DNA of 64,000 nucleotides from Rivularia sp. PCC 7116. GTDB taxonomy: Bacteria > Cyanobacteriota > Cyanobacteriia > Cyanobacteriales > Nostocaceae. The notes under the pieces are model-generated. The model searched no databases. It was not told the DNA's origin and saw only the letters and a program-made list of their open reading frames with translations. A program made the translations under genes and the position numbers. The stretch covers positions 7,721,001 through 7,785,000 of the forward strand of contig NC_019678.1 in assembly GCF_000316665.1 (NCBI RefSeq), given 5' to 3'. This document shows positions 1 through 8,636 of this stretch, piece by piece (position 1 is the first letter of the stretch; the number at the start of each line of letters is the position of its first letter).

Positions 1-63
1 TCGAAGGTATTTTTCTTAATTGATAAACCTCTTTCACAAACTATCTTTTTGGGAGTCTATTAA

Positions 64-384
64 ATGATTAATTCAGTTCTACCTAAATTTTCCTTATTTT
101 TAACATCAACAATTGCTGCGGTTAGCTTCTATGCTGCACCAGGAATCGCTCAAACTACACCTGAATCGCTATCACCAACTAAGGTAGAGAAAAACCAAGA
201 TGTACGCGAGATTACGCCATCATTAAATCCTAGTATGGGTACTGTATTGAAAGCCAAAGATTGTCCGGAAGGTACCTATTTAGTTATGTTTAAAATGCCA
301 GTTTATGACGATAGCGGGCTGTTTGTTGTTGGTCATAAGCTTGTACCTTATTGCATTGATGAAAATACCGTTCCTGCTGGCTAG
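64..384 (+). CDS. small secreted protein of unknown function
   Basis: A 106-residue protein that I do not recognise. Residues 1-30 form a signal peptide: a short polar start, a hydrophobic core rich in Leu/Phe/Ala, and a likely cleavage after AAPGIAQ. The mature part is about 75 residues, with a Thr/Pro/Ser-rich linker followed by a compact segment holding two cysteines (in AKDCPEG and PYCID), which could form one disulfide in the periplasm. A GGGAG ribosome binding site lies eight bases before the ATG, supporting this start. It stands alone, followed by a palindromic repeat element. Secretion is well supported; function is unknown. Confidence 0.6.
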   Translation: MINSVLPKFSLFLTSTIAAVSFYAAPGIAQTTPESLSPTKVEKNQDVREITPSLNPSMGTVLKAKDCPEGTYLVMFKMPVYDDSGLFVVGHKLVPYCIDENTVPAG

Positions 385-428
385 TTTTTAGCTTACATTA
401 CAGGTAAATTTAAACCCCTCTCTAGTGG

Positions 429-600
429 GAGCATCCCAATTTTAAATAAATACTTTATCCGACACCCGCTTATGGGTGCGGCTACAAAAACAAAGCCCAC
501 CTACGTGGGCTATGAGAGTTTCCAAGCCCACACAGGTGGGCTTCGTAGTATTAGCCCCAGGCTTATAGCCTGCGGGCTTTTTGCCTGCATTGGGATGCTC
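429..600. repeat. 172-bp palindromic repeat element with 12-bp terminal inverted repeats
   Basis: The ends GAGCATCCCAAT (429-440) and ATTGGGATGCTC (589-600) are perfect inverted repeats. Inside are nested inverted modules: a GCCCAC..GTGGGC stem pair, a GGGTGCGGCTAC arm, and TTAGCCCCAGGC next to GCCTGCGGGC. Related copies lie near 31,080, 35,760, 40,000 and 40,384. There is no open reading frame of note, so a non-autonomous (MITE-like) element is the simplest reading. Confidence 0.7.
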
Positions 601-646
601 TCTCTCTAATAACTCAAGAGAAGGGTTTATTATTATCAATTAAGAC

Positions 647-1438
647 TCAAGCTTTCTCAAAAATCAACAGTTGAGTTGTAGCTAAGTTTGTCGGTAAATT
701 CCAACGATAAGCTAAGTTATTTAGTTGCAAAAGACAATTTCTTGGTACAGATGTTAAACGTCGCTGGATTTCTGATAATTCTCCAATATGGCAATGCTTT
801 AAGTTCAACTTCTTGGTAGCAAGATACTCAGCAATTGCCGTCTTCTCAAATCTCCATAGCCAAATCTTCTCGTCATTCATGTTGTACAAAACACCGTCAC
901 CTAATTGCAGATGTTGCAAGTCTGTAAGTGGCTTCCGTGCTATGAATCGCATCAAAGACTCAATGTTATGATCCACTGCTGTCTTATTCGTTATGTACAG
1001 AGCCAATTTACCTCCAGGTTTAACAATACGAGCAAGTTCGTTCAAGGCTTTTTCAACATCCCGAATGTGGATGATAACTCCCCAAGAAAAGACATAATTA
1101 AATGAATTATCCGGAAAATCTAGCTTAGTCAAATCTTTTTGATAAAACTCTATTTTGTCAGCAACATTTTCCGCCTTCGCACGTTGCTGAGCTTCACTGA
1201 GCATAGTATTAGAGATATCGATGGCACATACACGATAACCTGCCTTTGCAACTCGAATGCTATGTACACCAGGCCCGCATCCGGCATCAAGAACTGTTGC
1301 ACCAGGCTCAACTTCCATCATCTTGAGCATATCGATAATTGCCCAATCGTAAAATTTTAAAGCAATAGGATGATAGTAATCCTCATCCCATTGTTTGACA
1401 GTTGATTCTGCTTCAAAAACTGCTTTCATAGAACTCAC
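647..1438 (-). CDS. class I SAM-dependent methyltransferase
   Basis: A 263-residue cytoplasmic methyltransferase of the class I Rossmann-like fold. Motif I is VLDAGCGPGVHS at about residues 45-56, followed by the acidic end of strand 2 (CAIDIS), the DLTKLDF segment and the FSWGVIIHI motif-IV region, then LARIVKPGGKLALYI. This arrangement is usual for UbiE/COQ5-like and small-molecule methyltransferases. The substrate cannot be read from the sequence; the C-terminal 90 residues that would determine it are not familiar to me. It is monocistronic, transcribed towards the repeat at 429-600, with a 440-bp gap upstream. The fold assignment is firm, the substrate unknown. Confidence 0.85.
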   Translation of the reverse strand: MSSMKAVFEAESTVKQWDEDYYHPIALKFYDWAIIDMLKMMEVEPGATVLDAGCGPGVHSIRVAKAGYRVCAIDISNTMLSEAQQRAKAENVADKIEFYQKDLTKLDFPDNSFNYVFSWGVIIHIRDVEKALNELARIVKPGGKLALYITNKTAVDHNIESLMRFIARKPLTDLQHLQLGDGVLYNMNDEKIWLWRFEKTAIAEYLATKKLNLKHCHIGELSEIQRRLTSVPRNCLLQLNNLAYRWNLPTNLATTQLLIFEKA

Positions 1439-1881
1439 CTACGAATAAATGAAACTTATCGACTAAGTAGATAAGCTTAAATAAAGGTAATTCTGTTTAT
1501 TCACAAGGTTAAATTTCACTCTCAGGTGCGGCTTAGTATTTCTTAGAGAGGGAACTGAAATCAAACATTACTGAAAACCTCTTGTAAACAAAGAATACCA
1601 AGGGTTTCGAGCTTATTACTTTTTTACATTATTGATTTTATTTGTACCGATTTAATTCTAAACCGTTTTTAGAATGATATCTAATTAGCTTCTAGCTGTA
1701 TGTAAGATAAAATACATTGTTATATAAGTTCTAGATGTGCTTCGCAGTATCATCAATAAAAAGCCAAACCCTACCATACTTTTTTGTGACGGTAGATAAA
1801 TCTGCCCGCGCCACATCCCGCCCATGAATGTGGTGAGCGCCGCGACAATTACTGTAATTGATAACTGTTCACTGTTCACTG

Positions 1882-4095
1882 CTAACTGCTCACTGTTACG
1901 CAAGCATTAACCAAAGGCAGCAGCGAACCAAGTTGCTCTTGTCCGTTTACTGCTAATTCGCTGTGACATAAATAAATTTTGTCGGATACCCGAGCTAATA
2001 AATCCTCGATAATCCTTTGCAATCGCTCGTCTTCGGCTACTTTCTCATCTTCAGCACTCCAAGGTTGAGCAAATCTATCTTGAAGGAAGAACATTGAACC
2101 AAATAAAGTTGCTGCTCCTCCTTTTGTCCATAATGGTGAACCTGCATCTAACCAAAAGTGCCAGCGATGAGAACGACGCAAGGAACGATATTGAAATATT
2201 GTCGCTAATGTTACTGCGTTTGCTAAGGAACCGATGGGGCGTATGGGATAGGGGCTGGCGGTGACGGTTCCCTGTCGTAGTAATGTAATAAATTCTAGAA
2301 TAGTTTTTGTTTTGTTTTGTTTGTTTTCTAATTCTTGTTTACTTTCTTTTTCTAAGGGAGTCTGCAAGGAATCAAAATTTGTTTGACTATAATAATTTTG
2401 ACTATAGTTATATTGACTTAATCTCGTATCAATTTCCCAATAATGTTGCGCTGTCTCTAACAGTTGCCGCAGTATGGCAAGTTGTTCGTAACTAGAATCG
2501 CTAACATCGGACATAAAATCCTCAATTGCGTCGTATAAAAAGAAAACTGGATTGGGAATTTGACGCTGTTCGTATCTCAAACGCTGTCTTTCAAGCCATT
2601 GCAATATCTTTCCGTAGGCAGTTGTGGCACTGTAACCCAATCTATCCCACCTTTCAAATGTATCAACATTTAGTAAATTGGGTTTATGCGGATGGGGTTC
2701 AAAACAATAATCTGCAATTAATCCAGCACGTACTGGATCGATAAAATAGTTTTTGTCGGATTTAGAGCTAATTACTACTAACATTTCCGCAACCGCATCT
2801 CTATCTACCAAACGCCCTAAACCTGGATAAACTAAGGTCATTAAAGTTAGTAAAGCACGCACAAGGGGCGAACCAATTAAAGGACGTTTATCTTGCAGCG
2901 AATCCACCGGAATTTCAGCTTTACTAAGCATTTCTATCAAAGAATAACGCGCGATCGCATCTAAACCGGGAGCAATTATGGCTATTTCACTGGGCTGCAC
3001 TATCCCGGATTTTACTGTTTCAATGATTTTTTCTGCGGTTTTTTGCAATAATGAGGCGCGGGAAATGGTTTGAACTGACTGTACGGTAGCAGGTAAGCTC
3101 AAAAGCGTCATGGGTTCGTTGACTAGTTGCGTCATTGAGCTTGAAAGCATATCGGATAAAGATAAAATCGGCGGCTGAGTCAAAGTTTCTGTCTGACAGT
3201 ATTGCGCTAAACCTTCCATATAATTGGGATCTGCTCCCAAACCCAAACGCACTATACCATCGGGATTGTAGCTAAAGGCTCCCACACCACCATCAAGAAT
3301 CAACTCAAATAATTGACGCATCAACCCCGGATAATCCTGTACGTCATCCGCTAAAACTGCTTGATAACGTTGTCTTAATCGGGAAAGATAATTGTTATCT
3401 GATAATAAATATTGGCTGTAAAGTTCCGTAATAATTCCATATGTTAAAAAACCCTTTTCCAAGCACCAGTTACGCCAATCTAATAATAACGAGCCAATAA
3501 ATTCTGGCTCTAAATTAGTAAAATTATCTTGTTGGGATATTACTCTTGCCAAAACTTGAGGAACATCCTCGCATGGTGTTCCGCTCAAAGCTGCTAATTG
3601 CAGTAAGTCAAGGATACGGCGTACTAAACGAGACTCCCCCAGCCCGACACTACGCAAGGTTCCTTCATCCAATCGAGAACGCCAAAGCTTAGTTGCTAGT
3701 TCCTGCTCGGTTTCTGGACGCAATCTTACCGGAAATAATGCTTTTATTTTCAAAGATTCTATCAATAGAGGCCAAAATAAAACCACCTCATCTTGAAAAA
3801 AGCCCAAAGGAGTTTTCGCTTTAACCGGATATTTCCCCCAAGTCGCGGTAACAATTTTATCTGCTAATTCTCGGCGATTGTCTCCATTCGCAGCAAATAC
3901 TAAAACTCCGAGTTCATTATGTTGGGAATAAAGACTTTTTGGTATGCTAGGGCTATTTTTTTGCTGCGGGTTATTAGTATAAAATCTTTCTTGATTCTGA
4001 TTGCTATCGTCTACCCAAATACAAAATTGCTGCACCAAACGTTCTGTCTTACCACTACGACTAGGACCTACAATCCAAAGAGAATGATTTAGCAC
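1882..4095 (-). CDS. SF1-helicase-like P-loop protein (recombinase/AddB-like family)
   Basis: A 737-residue protein with a Walker A motif at the extreme N terminus (GPSRSGKTERLV, about residues 10-21) and a Walker-B-like segment VLADDVQDYPGLM at about residue 247, which matches the DE/DD-Q-D motif II of UvrD/Rep-type helicases. A region near residues 365-450 resembles the later SF1 motifs. Cyanobacterial relatives are usually annotated as recombinase family or UvrD/AddB-like. I infer a DNA repair or recombination ATPase, but no nuclease motif is evident. The last residues and stop codon fall at the edge of a heptamer repeat (CAGTGAA/CAGTTAG type), so the natural C terminus may have been altered. 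It is divergent from pxcA, with about 96 bp between starts. Confidence 0.65.
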   Translation of the reverse strand: MLNHSLWIVGPSRSGKTERLVQQFCIWVDDSNQNQERFYTNNPQQKNSPSIPKSLYSQHNELGVLVFAANGDNRRELADKIVTATWGKYPVKAKTPLGFFQDEVVLFWPLLIESLKIKALFPVRLRPETEQELATKLWRSRLDEGTLRSVGLGESRLVRRILDLLQLAALSGTPCEDVPQVLARVISQQDNFTNLEPEFIGSLLLDWRNWCLEKGFLTYGIITELYSQYLLSDNNYLSRLRQRYQAVLADDVQDYPGLMRQLFELILDGGVGAFSYNPDGIVRLGLGADPNYMEGLAQYCQTETLTQPPILSLSDMLSSSMTQLVNEPMTLLSLPATVQSVQTISRASLLQKTAEKIIETVKSGIVQPSEIAIIAPGLDAIARYSLIEMLSKAEIPVDSLQDKRPLIGSPLVRALLTLMTLVYPGLGRLVDRDAVAEMLVVISSKSDKNYFIDPVRAGLIADYCFEPHPHKPNLLNVDTFERWDRLGYSATTAYGKILQWLERQRLRYEQRQIPNPVFFLYDAIEDFMSDVSDSSYEQLAILRQLLETAQHYWEIDTRLSQYNYSQNYYSQTNFDSLQTPLEKESKQELENKQNKTKTILEFITLLRQGTVTASPYPIRPIGSLANAVTLATIFQYRSLRRSHRWHFWLDAGSPLWTKGGAATLFGSMFFLQDRFAQPWSAEDEKVAEDERLQRIIEDLLARVSDKIYLCHSELAVNGQEQLGSLLPLVNACVTVSS

Positions 4096-4191
4096 AAACC
4101 GGCTCCCAATGATTTTGTTAATATGTCTAACAGCGTTAACGTAAGTTTAACAACCACTAAAAAGCTAGATAATTACTTAAAGTGAATACAA

Positions 4192-5550
4192 ATGAAAAAC
4201 TTTGCCGTTAGCCAAAAAATTTACTCATATTTAGTAAAAGCTTACCAGTGGTACTTACGAACACAGGAACGTTCTTTGGATGAAGCTTATAAAGCAGCAT
4301 TACAAATAAAAGCAATAGAAGATGAGCATTTTAACGGCAACAAAATAGATTTCAATTCTGCCGCTCATAGCAGTAGCGTCATAGATTATTTTACATCAGA
4401 CCTGAAAAGACTTTTAAGAATTGTACGCATGAGATTGACGGAGTTTAAAGCTACTCGCTATTTACTCAGCGAATCAAATGTAAAACAAGCACAAAAGTTT
4501 GATGTTGAATATCCGAATTCGGAATTAATTTTAGAAAAGCTAAAAATAATTGATACGATAGTTGCTAAATATACTTTACCGTTTATAGAAGAGTCTTCCC
4601 CTCTACCCGAAACTGCTGAATTTCCCGAGACAACTTCTAATCAAGTTTCTAATATTATACCAAGAATTGAATCTGAAATAGTTCAAGCAAAAACGGCAGA
4701 TGCAGCAAAAAATAAATCGCCAAACCAGCCAAAAGGTAAAGTCAACGCTACGGGAGTTTTACCTCGTTCTATTTTCAATACATTCAATCGCTTGCAAGTT
4801 GAATTAGATCCCAATGCAGAACAAGATATTGTGGATAAATTCCGCAAGTCTCAAAGAAGAACAATTATCTCTGTAAGATTTTTATTACTATTAGTCATAG
4901 TACCTATATTAAGTCATCAAGTATCAAAAGCACTTATAGTTAGCCCCATCGTCGAGCATTTTCGAGACAGCGAAGATTCTAAATTGTTTATTAATTATGA
5001 GATGGAAGAAGAAGCGCTATTAGAATTAGAAAGGTTTGAAGAGAAAATCAAGTTTCAAGCTTTAATTAATAGCCCTCCTTCTCTTTCTCCTCAAGAAATA
5101 GACGAAGAGATAGAAGAAGAAGTTAAAGAAAAAGCTTTTGAGATTGCAGAACAATATCGTGTCATGGGCGGCAATGCAATTAAAAATGTTTTTGCCGATA
5201 TTATTTCTGTAATTGTATTTATTTGGTTTTTGATATTCAGCAAGCGAGAGATTGCTGTTTTAAAAGAATTTTTTGATTATGTAGTATATGGTTTGAGCGA
5301 CAGCGCTAAGGCATTCATTATTATTCTATTTACCGATATATTTGTTGGATTCCACTCTCCCCACGGCTGGGAAGTAATTCTCGAAGGAGTATCGCGTCAT
5401 TGGGGTTTGCCAGCAAATCATGAGTTCATTTTCTTATTTATTGCCACATTCCCCGTAATTCTAGATACTATCTTTAAATACTGGATTTTCCGCTATCTCA
5501 ACCGTATTTCTCCTTCTGCCGTCGCAACTTATCGGAATATGAATGAATAA
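4192..5550 (+). CDS. pxcA: proton extrusion protein PxcA (CemA family)
   Basis: A 452-residue inner-membrane protein of the PxcA/CemA family, which in cyanobacteria is needed for light-induced Na+-dependent proton extrusion and in plastids is the envelope protein CemA. The N-terminal half is soluble (the start [20 protein letters not shown] is family-like) with an acidic, variable linker. Four membrane segments follow: about residues 225-247, 337-352, 373-388 and 412-433, ending in the conserved [20 protein letters not shown] tail, a strong family marker. An acidic helical region lies between segments 1 and 2. A heptamer GGGCATT/GGGAATT array begins just after the stop. Identification is confident; the transported ion is known from the family only. 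Confidence 0.92.
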   Translation: MKNFAVSQKIYSYLVKAYQWYLRTQERSLDEAYKAALQIKAIEDEHFNGNKIDFNSAAHSSSVIDYFTSDLKRLLRIVRMRLTEFKATRYLLSESNVKQAQKFDVEYPNSELILEKLKIIDTIVAKYTLPFIEESSPLPETAEFPETTSNQVSNIIPRIESEIVQAKTADAAKNKSPNQPKGKVNATGVLPRSIFNTFNRLQVELDPNAEQDIVDKFRKSQRRTIISVRFLLLLVIVPILSHQVSKALIVSPIVEHFRDSEDSKLFINYEMEEEALLELERFEEKIKFQALINSPPSLSPQEIDEEIEEEVKEKAFEIAEQYRVMGGNAIKNVFADIISVIVFIWFLIFSKREIAVLKEFFDYVVYGLSDSAKAFIIILFTDIFVGFHSPHGWEVILEGVSRHWGLPANHEFIFLFIATFPVILDTIFKYWIFRYLNRISPSAVATYRNMNE

Positions 5551-5554
5551 TTTT

Positions 5555-5648
5555 TTGGGCATTGGGAATTGGGGATGGGGCATTGGGCATTGGGCATTGG
5601 GAATTGGGCATTGGGCATTGGGCATTGGGAATTGGGCATTGGGGAATT
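5555..5648. repeat. heptameric short tandem repeat (TTGGGCA/TTGGGAA)
   Basis: About thirteen tandem 7-mers alternating between GGGCATT and GGGAATT immediately follow the pxcA stop codon. The same unit, on either strand, recurs at several other gaps in the window. Confidence 0.9.
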
Positions 5649-5677
5649 AATTATTGAATCAAGTCGGTTAGATTTCA

Positions 5678-5983
5678 CATCTTGCGCCATTGTCGTTAAG
5701 CCCGAATACGCCCCTTGTAAGCCGGAGGCTTTCTAGCCCGCACGCTCTGCGTGAACGCAGAGAAATCAAAATCCGAGGCTAATATACAAAGTACGTTAAA
5801 ACGCACTATAAAGCTTGCCCAGTCTGATTTATCTGACATCTTGCACCATTGTCGTGAAGCCCGAATACGCCCCTTGTAAGCCGGAGGCTTTCTAGCCCGC
5901 ACGCTCTGCGTGAACGCAGAGAAATCAAAACCCGAGACTAATGTACAAAGTACGTTAAAACGCACTAAAAGTCTTGCTCAGTC
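5678..5983. repeat. direct duplication of a ~150-bp unit, period 159 bp
   Basis: Unit 1 starts at 5678 and unit 2 at 5837. At least 131 bp of each are nearly identical (5678-5808 against 5837-5967), and similarity continues weakly beyond. Both units contain the internal inverted pair CTCTGCGTG / AACGCAGAG. An open frame runs across both copies on the minus strand, but it only reflects the duplication. Confidence 0.85.
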
Positions 5984-5994
5984 TTCAAAAGAGC

Positions 5995-6130
5995 GACTTT
6001 GTATATTAGCCTGAGAATTTATTCTAAGGCGGTTGTTGATAATGACGCAAGATGTAAGATTTATCAGACTTTGTTTGTCAGCCTGGGAATTCATTCCAAG
6101 GCGCTTGTTGAGCTTGGGGTGCAAGATTGC
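5995..6130. repeat. diverged direct repeat, period ~72 bp
   Basis: The segment beginning GACTTTGTATATTAGCCTGA (5995) is repeated with substitutions at 6067, beginning GACTTTGTTTGTCAGCCTGG. Both share the AATTTATTCTAAGGCG / AATTCATTCCAAGGCG core and end with GCAAGAT. It directly follows the 159-bp duplication, so the whole 5678-6130 block is repetitive. Confidence 0.7.
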
Positions 6131-6141
6131 CGTACACTGAA

Positions 6142-6771
6142 TTATTGAATTTGACTCAACAGTTTTTCTGCTTCACCAATTTTCAGATTTTGGTTGTAGA
6201 GAGCAGCATCGGGTTCAAAAAGAACTCCTTTGTCGAGCTTACCTAAATCTTGAGGAGCAAAACCAATATCTTTAATAAGTTGCTTCACTGTTTCTTTTGC
6301 CTGCTCGTCATCGCTACAGACTTGCACGGCAATTCTTTCATCTCCTTCCAGAAAAGCTTTTTCGGCTAATACTTTGTAATAAATGGAATTAAATGCCTTG
6401 ACGGTTTTAGCTCCTCGAAATTGATCGGCAACATAACCTGTAGCTGTTTGAGATTCATCGTCAATGACTTTCTGGGCAACATCACCATCTCTGTGAGGAT
6501 AGGGATTACCTGCATCGATGAGAATTTTATTATCTAAACTGCCGATTTGTGTAGCTAAGTCAGGAACTTTACCAAAGGGAATAGCCAGCAAAATAACTTC
6601 CCCAAAACTCGCAGCTTCTTGAGGGGTACCTGTTCTTGCACCGACTTCATCTGCCATTGATTTTAATGTTTCGGGATTTCTAGAGCTAAACATCACCTCA
6701 TGTCCTGAAGCAGCCCAATGTTTACCTAAATTTCCACCAATATTTCCCGAGCCAATAATACCGATTTTCAT
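6142..6771 (-). CDS. NADPH-dependent F420-reductase-like oxidoreductase
   Basis: A 209-residue protein of the family annotated as NADP oxidoreductase, coenzyme F420-dependent. The N terminus carries a Rossmann dinucleotide-binding motif (IGIIGSGNIGGNLG, residues 3-16) and an SSRNPE segment after strand 2, typical of NADP(H) binders in this group. It also has LLAIPFGKVPDL and KAFNSIYY motifs, common to relatives of Fno and DUF-type oxidoreductases. Cyanobacteria generally do not use F420 as methanogens do, so the true substrate is uncertain. It is divergent from a LysR regulator 306 bp away, which is the usual position for a LysR target. Confidence 0.75.
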   Translation of the reverse strand: MKIGIIGSGNIGGNLGKHWAASGHEVMFSSRNPETLKSMADEVGARTGTPQEAASFGEVILLAIPFGKVPDLATQIGSLDNKILIDAGNPYPHRDGDVAQKVIDDESQTATGYVADQFRGAKTVKAFNSIYYKVLAEKAFLEGDERIAVQVCSDDEQAKETVKQLIKDIGFAPQDLGKLDKGVLFEPDAALYNQNLKIGEAEKLLSQIQ

Positions 6772-7077
6772 AATTTCACCTGTGGCACGTTGATACTTTT
6801 TGGAACAAATTTAATTGTTTTTTGCTAAATCATTTGAGAAGTTTAAATGTAAATTTTTAGTTATTTAATCTCATATAAGTTTGTTGAAAATCAATTATCT
6901 ACGAGCAAATCATACCCCTACTTTTCTGTAGGAATCAATAAATGTTATACCTAAATTAATCTAGAAATTGAGCGACATAAATCTTTTTTTCAATTAAATT
7001 GCTAGTTTAAAGCTATATCTGTAGACTAATGAAATTGAACGTATTAGTCAAACAAATATCATAGATAATAGATATCG

Positions 7078-8019
7078 ATGACATCGATTCCACCACCTTC
7101 CTCCGTGAATATAGATTACACAAACCTGCGAAAACTCGACCTCAATCTGCTGGTTGCCCTCGATGTTTTGATTGAAGAAGCTAGCGTCACCAAAGCTGCG
7201 GAAAAACTCAATATTAGTCAGTCTTCCATGAGCCATGCTCTCAAAAGACTGCGGACTGTTTTAGATGATGAAATTTTGATTAGAACCTCGCGAGATATGG
7301 AAGTAACGCCTTTAGCGAGGGAAATTAGCTATCGAGTGCATCAAATTTTGGCAGAAATTCAGTCAACTTTATTGGAGAAAGAAACTTTCGAGCCTGCCAC
7401 CGCTCGGGAAGACTTTAGAATTGCCGCTAGCGATTACATTGAAACGACTCTAGGAGTAAGCTTGCTGCAACAGTTAACCAGCCAAGCGCCAAATATCCGC
7501 GTTCGTATTTGCAATTTAAATAAAGAGAAATCTTTGGATGCCTTAGATAATAACCAGATTGATTTGGTGATTGATGCCAATTTACCGCTCAAACGCTGGC
7601 ATATCCGCGAAGATTTATACCATGAAGAATTTGTTTGCGTGGTTAAAAGCGATTGTCCGCTTACAGAATTATCCGTGGAAGAGTATGTAAGTAGGTCGCA
7701 AATTCTAGTATCAATGCGAGATGATTTTCAAGGCTCTGCGGACAAAATTCTCGAACAACAGCAGCTTCAGCGACAAGTAATCTGGTCAACTCCCCATTTC
7801 ATGCCGATTCCGTTTCTTATTGCTAATTCTGATTGCGTTACTTTACTTCCCAATCGCGTTGCCCAAAACTGCGCCAAGACATTAGGTTTGAAACTTCTGC
7901 AACCACCTATTGAAGTTGAAGGGTTTACTGTTTCTATGGTATGGCATCAACGCAATACTAATCGTTTGTCGCATCAGTGGCTGCGTACTCAATTGCTTGA
8001 AGCAGCACGAGATATTTGA
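7078..8019 (+). CDS. LysR-family transcriptional regulator
   Basis: A 313-residue LysR-type regulator. Residues 15-75 form the winged helix-turn-helix (LDLNLLVALDVLIEEASVTK, then AAEKLNISQSSMSHALKRLR). The remainder is the two-lobed periplasmic-binding-protein-like effector domain, starting near EDFRIAASDYIETTLG, which resembles the NodD/ToxR/LinR-like subgroup. LysR proteins often control the divergently transcribed neighbour, here the F420-reductase-like gene at 6142-6771. The 306-bp intergenic space is AT-rich and would hold both promoters; I did not identify a convincing T-N11-A operator. The effector is unknown. Confidence 0.85.
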   Translation: MTSIPPPSSVNIDYTNLRKLDLNLLVALDVLIEEASVTKAAEKLNISQSSMSHALKRLRTVLDDEILIRTSRDMEVTPLAREISYRVHQILAEIQSTLLEKETFEPATAREDFRIAASDYIETTLGVSLLQQLTSQAPNIRVRICNLNKEKSLDALDNNQIDLVIDANLPLKRWHIREDLYHEEFVCVVKSDCPLTELSVEEYVSRSQILVSMRDDFQGSADKILEQQQLQRQVIWSTPHFMPIPFLIANSDCVTLLPNRVAQNCAKTLGLKLLQPPIEVEGFTVSMVWHQRNTNRLSHQWLRTQLLEAARDI

Positions 8020-8636
8020 ATTGCAATAAAACACATAAGCATCGCAGTAATTAAAATTACTTAACTGTTTATTGAGTATATTATTTTTGCCGAAAGGTGT
8101 TTTTTTAATCCTGGCAATTACTGCACACAATCTCATTGGAAAAAAGTATATCAAGATATTGCCATATTTATATCTTCTGACTCTGAGGTTAAGCAATTAT
8201 AAAGAAATGTTTTCATGGATAACGAAATTATTTTACAAAAATCAATTAGCTGCTATATTCAACTATTAGGAGTGAATATAATTGGCGCATACATTAGCTT
8301 TGATAATGATGGGAGATTAAAACTATAAGATTAGTATGGCTGGAATTATATTATGTAATAATATATAGAATAGAAATCAGCGGTTATAGTAGTAGACCAA
8401 AATAAAATCTGATAAATATTTAACCTAATTAGAAAATTTATGCTCTGTTTGAAGAGAAAATTAAATAATTTAAAATAAAATCATATACAAATAAATTTTA
8501 AATCTTGTTAGACTCTACATTTAATGCTTGCAATTAATAATCAATTTGAGGATTATAAAGCTACAAAAGGTAACAAAAACAATAGCAGAAAGCTAGTGCA
8601 AGATATTCTTTACTAAATACATGAAGGCGACTTTAA
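8020..8636. other. AT-rich intergenic region, no gene seen
   Basis: About 617 bp between the LysR gene and the antiporter. It is strongly AT-rich with no open frame that has a good start or recognisable product. It probably contains the antiporter promoter; nothing more can be supported. Confidence 0.5.

Noticed and set aside
442-639. A 65-residue minus-strand open frame
   Set aside because: It lies almost wholly within the palindromic element at 429-600 and has no protein-like features.
1685-1903. A 72-residue minus-strand frame starting MRNSEQLAVNSEQ
   Set aside because: Its first residues are the heptamer repeat and it overlaps the end of the SF1-like gene; another frame of the same stretch looks more protein-like.
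1882-4095. Annotation as a true AddB/RecB nuclease-helicase
   Set aside because: Walker A and B-like motifs are present, but I cannot see the Fe-S cysteines or nuclease motif, so only SF1-like P-loop protein is supported.
5696-5965. An 89-residue minus-strand frame with an internal duplication
   Set aside because: The repeated peptide simply mirrors the 159-bp DNA duplication; there is no ribosome site and no family.
8072-8269. A 65-residue frame between the LysR and antiporter genes
   Set aside because: It starts with TTG, has no convincing ribosome site, and its composition follows the AT-rich background.
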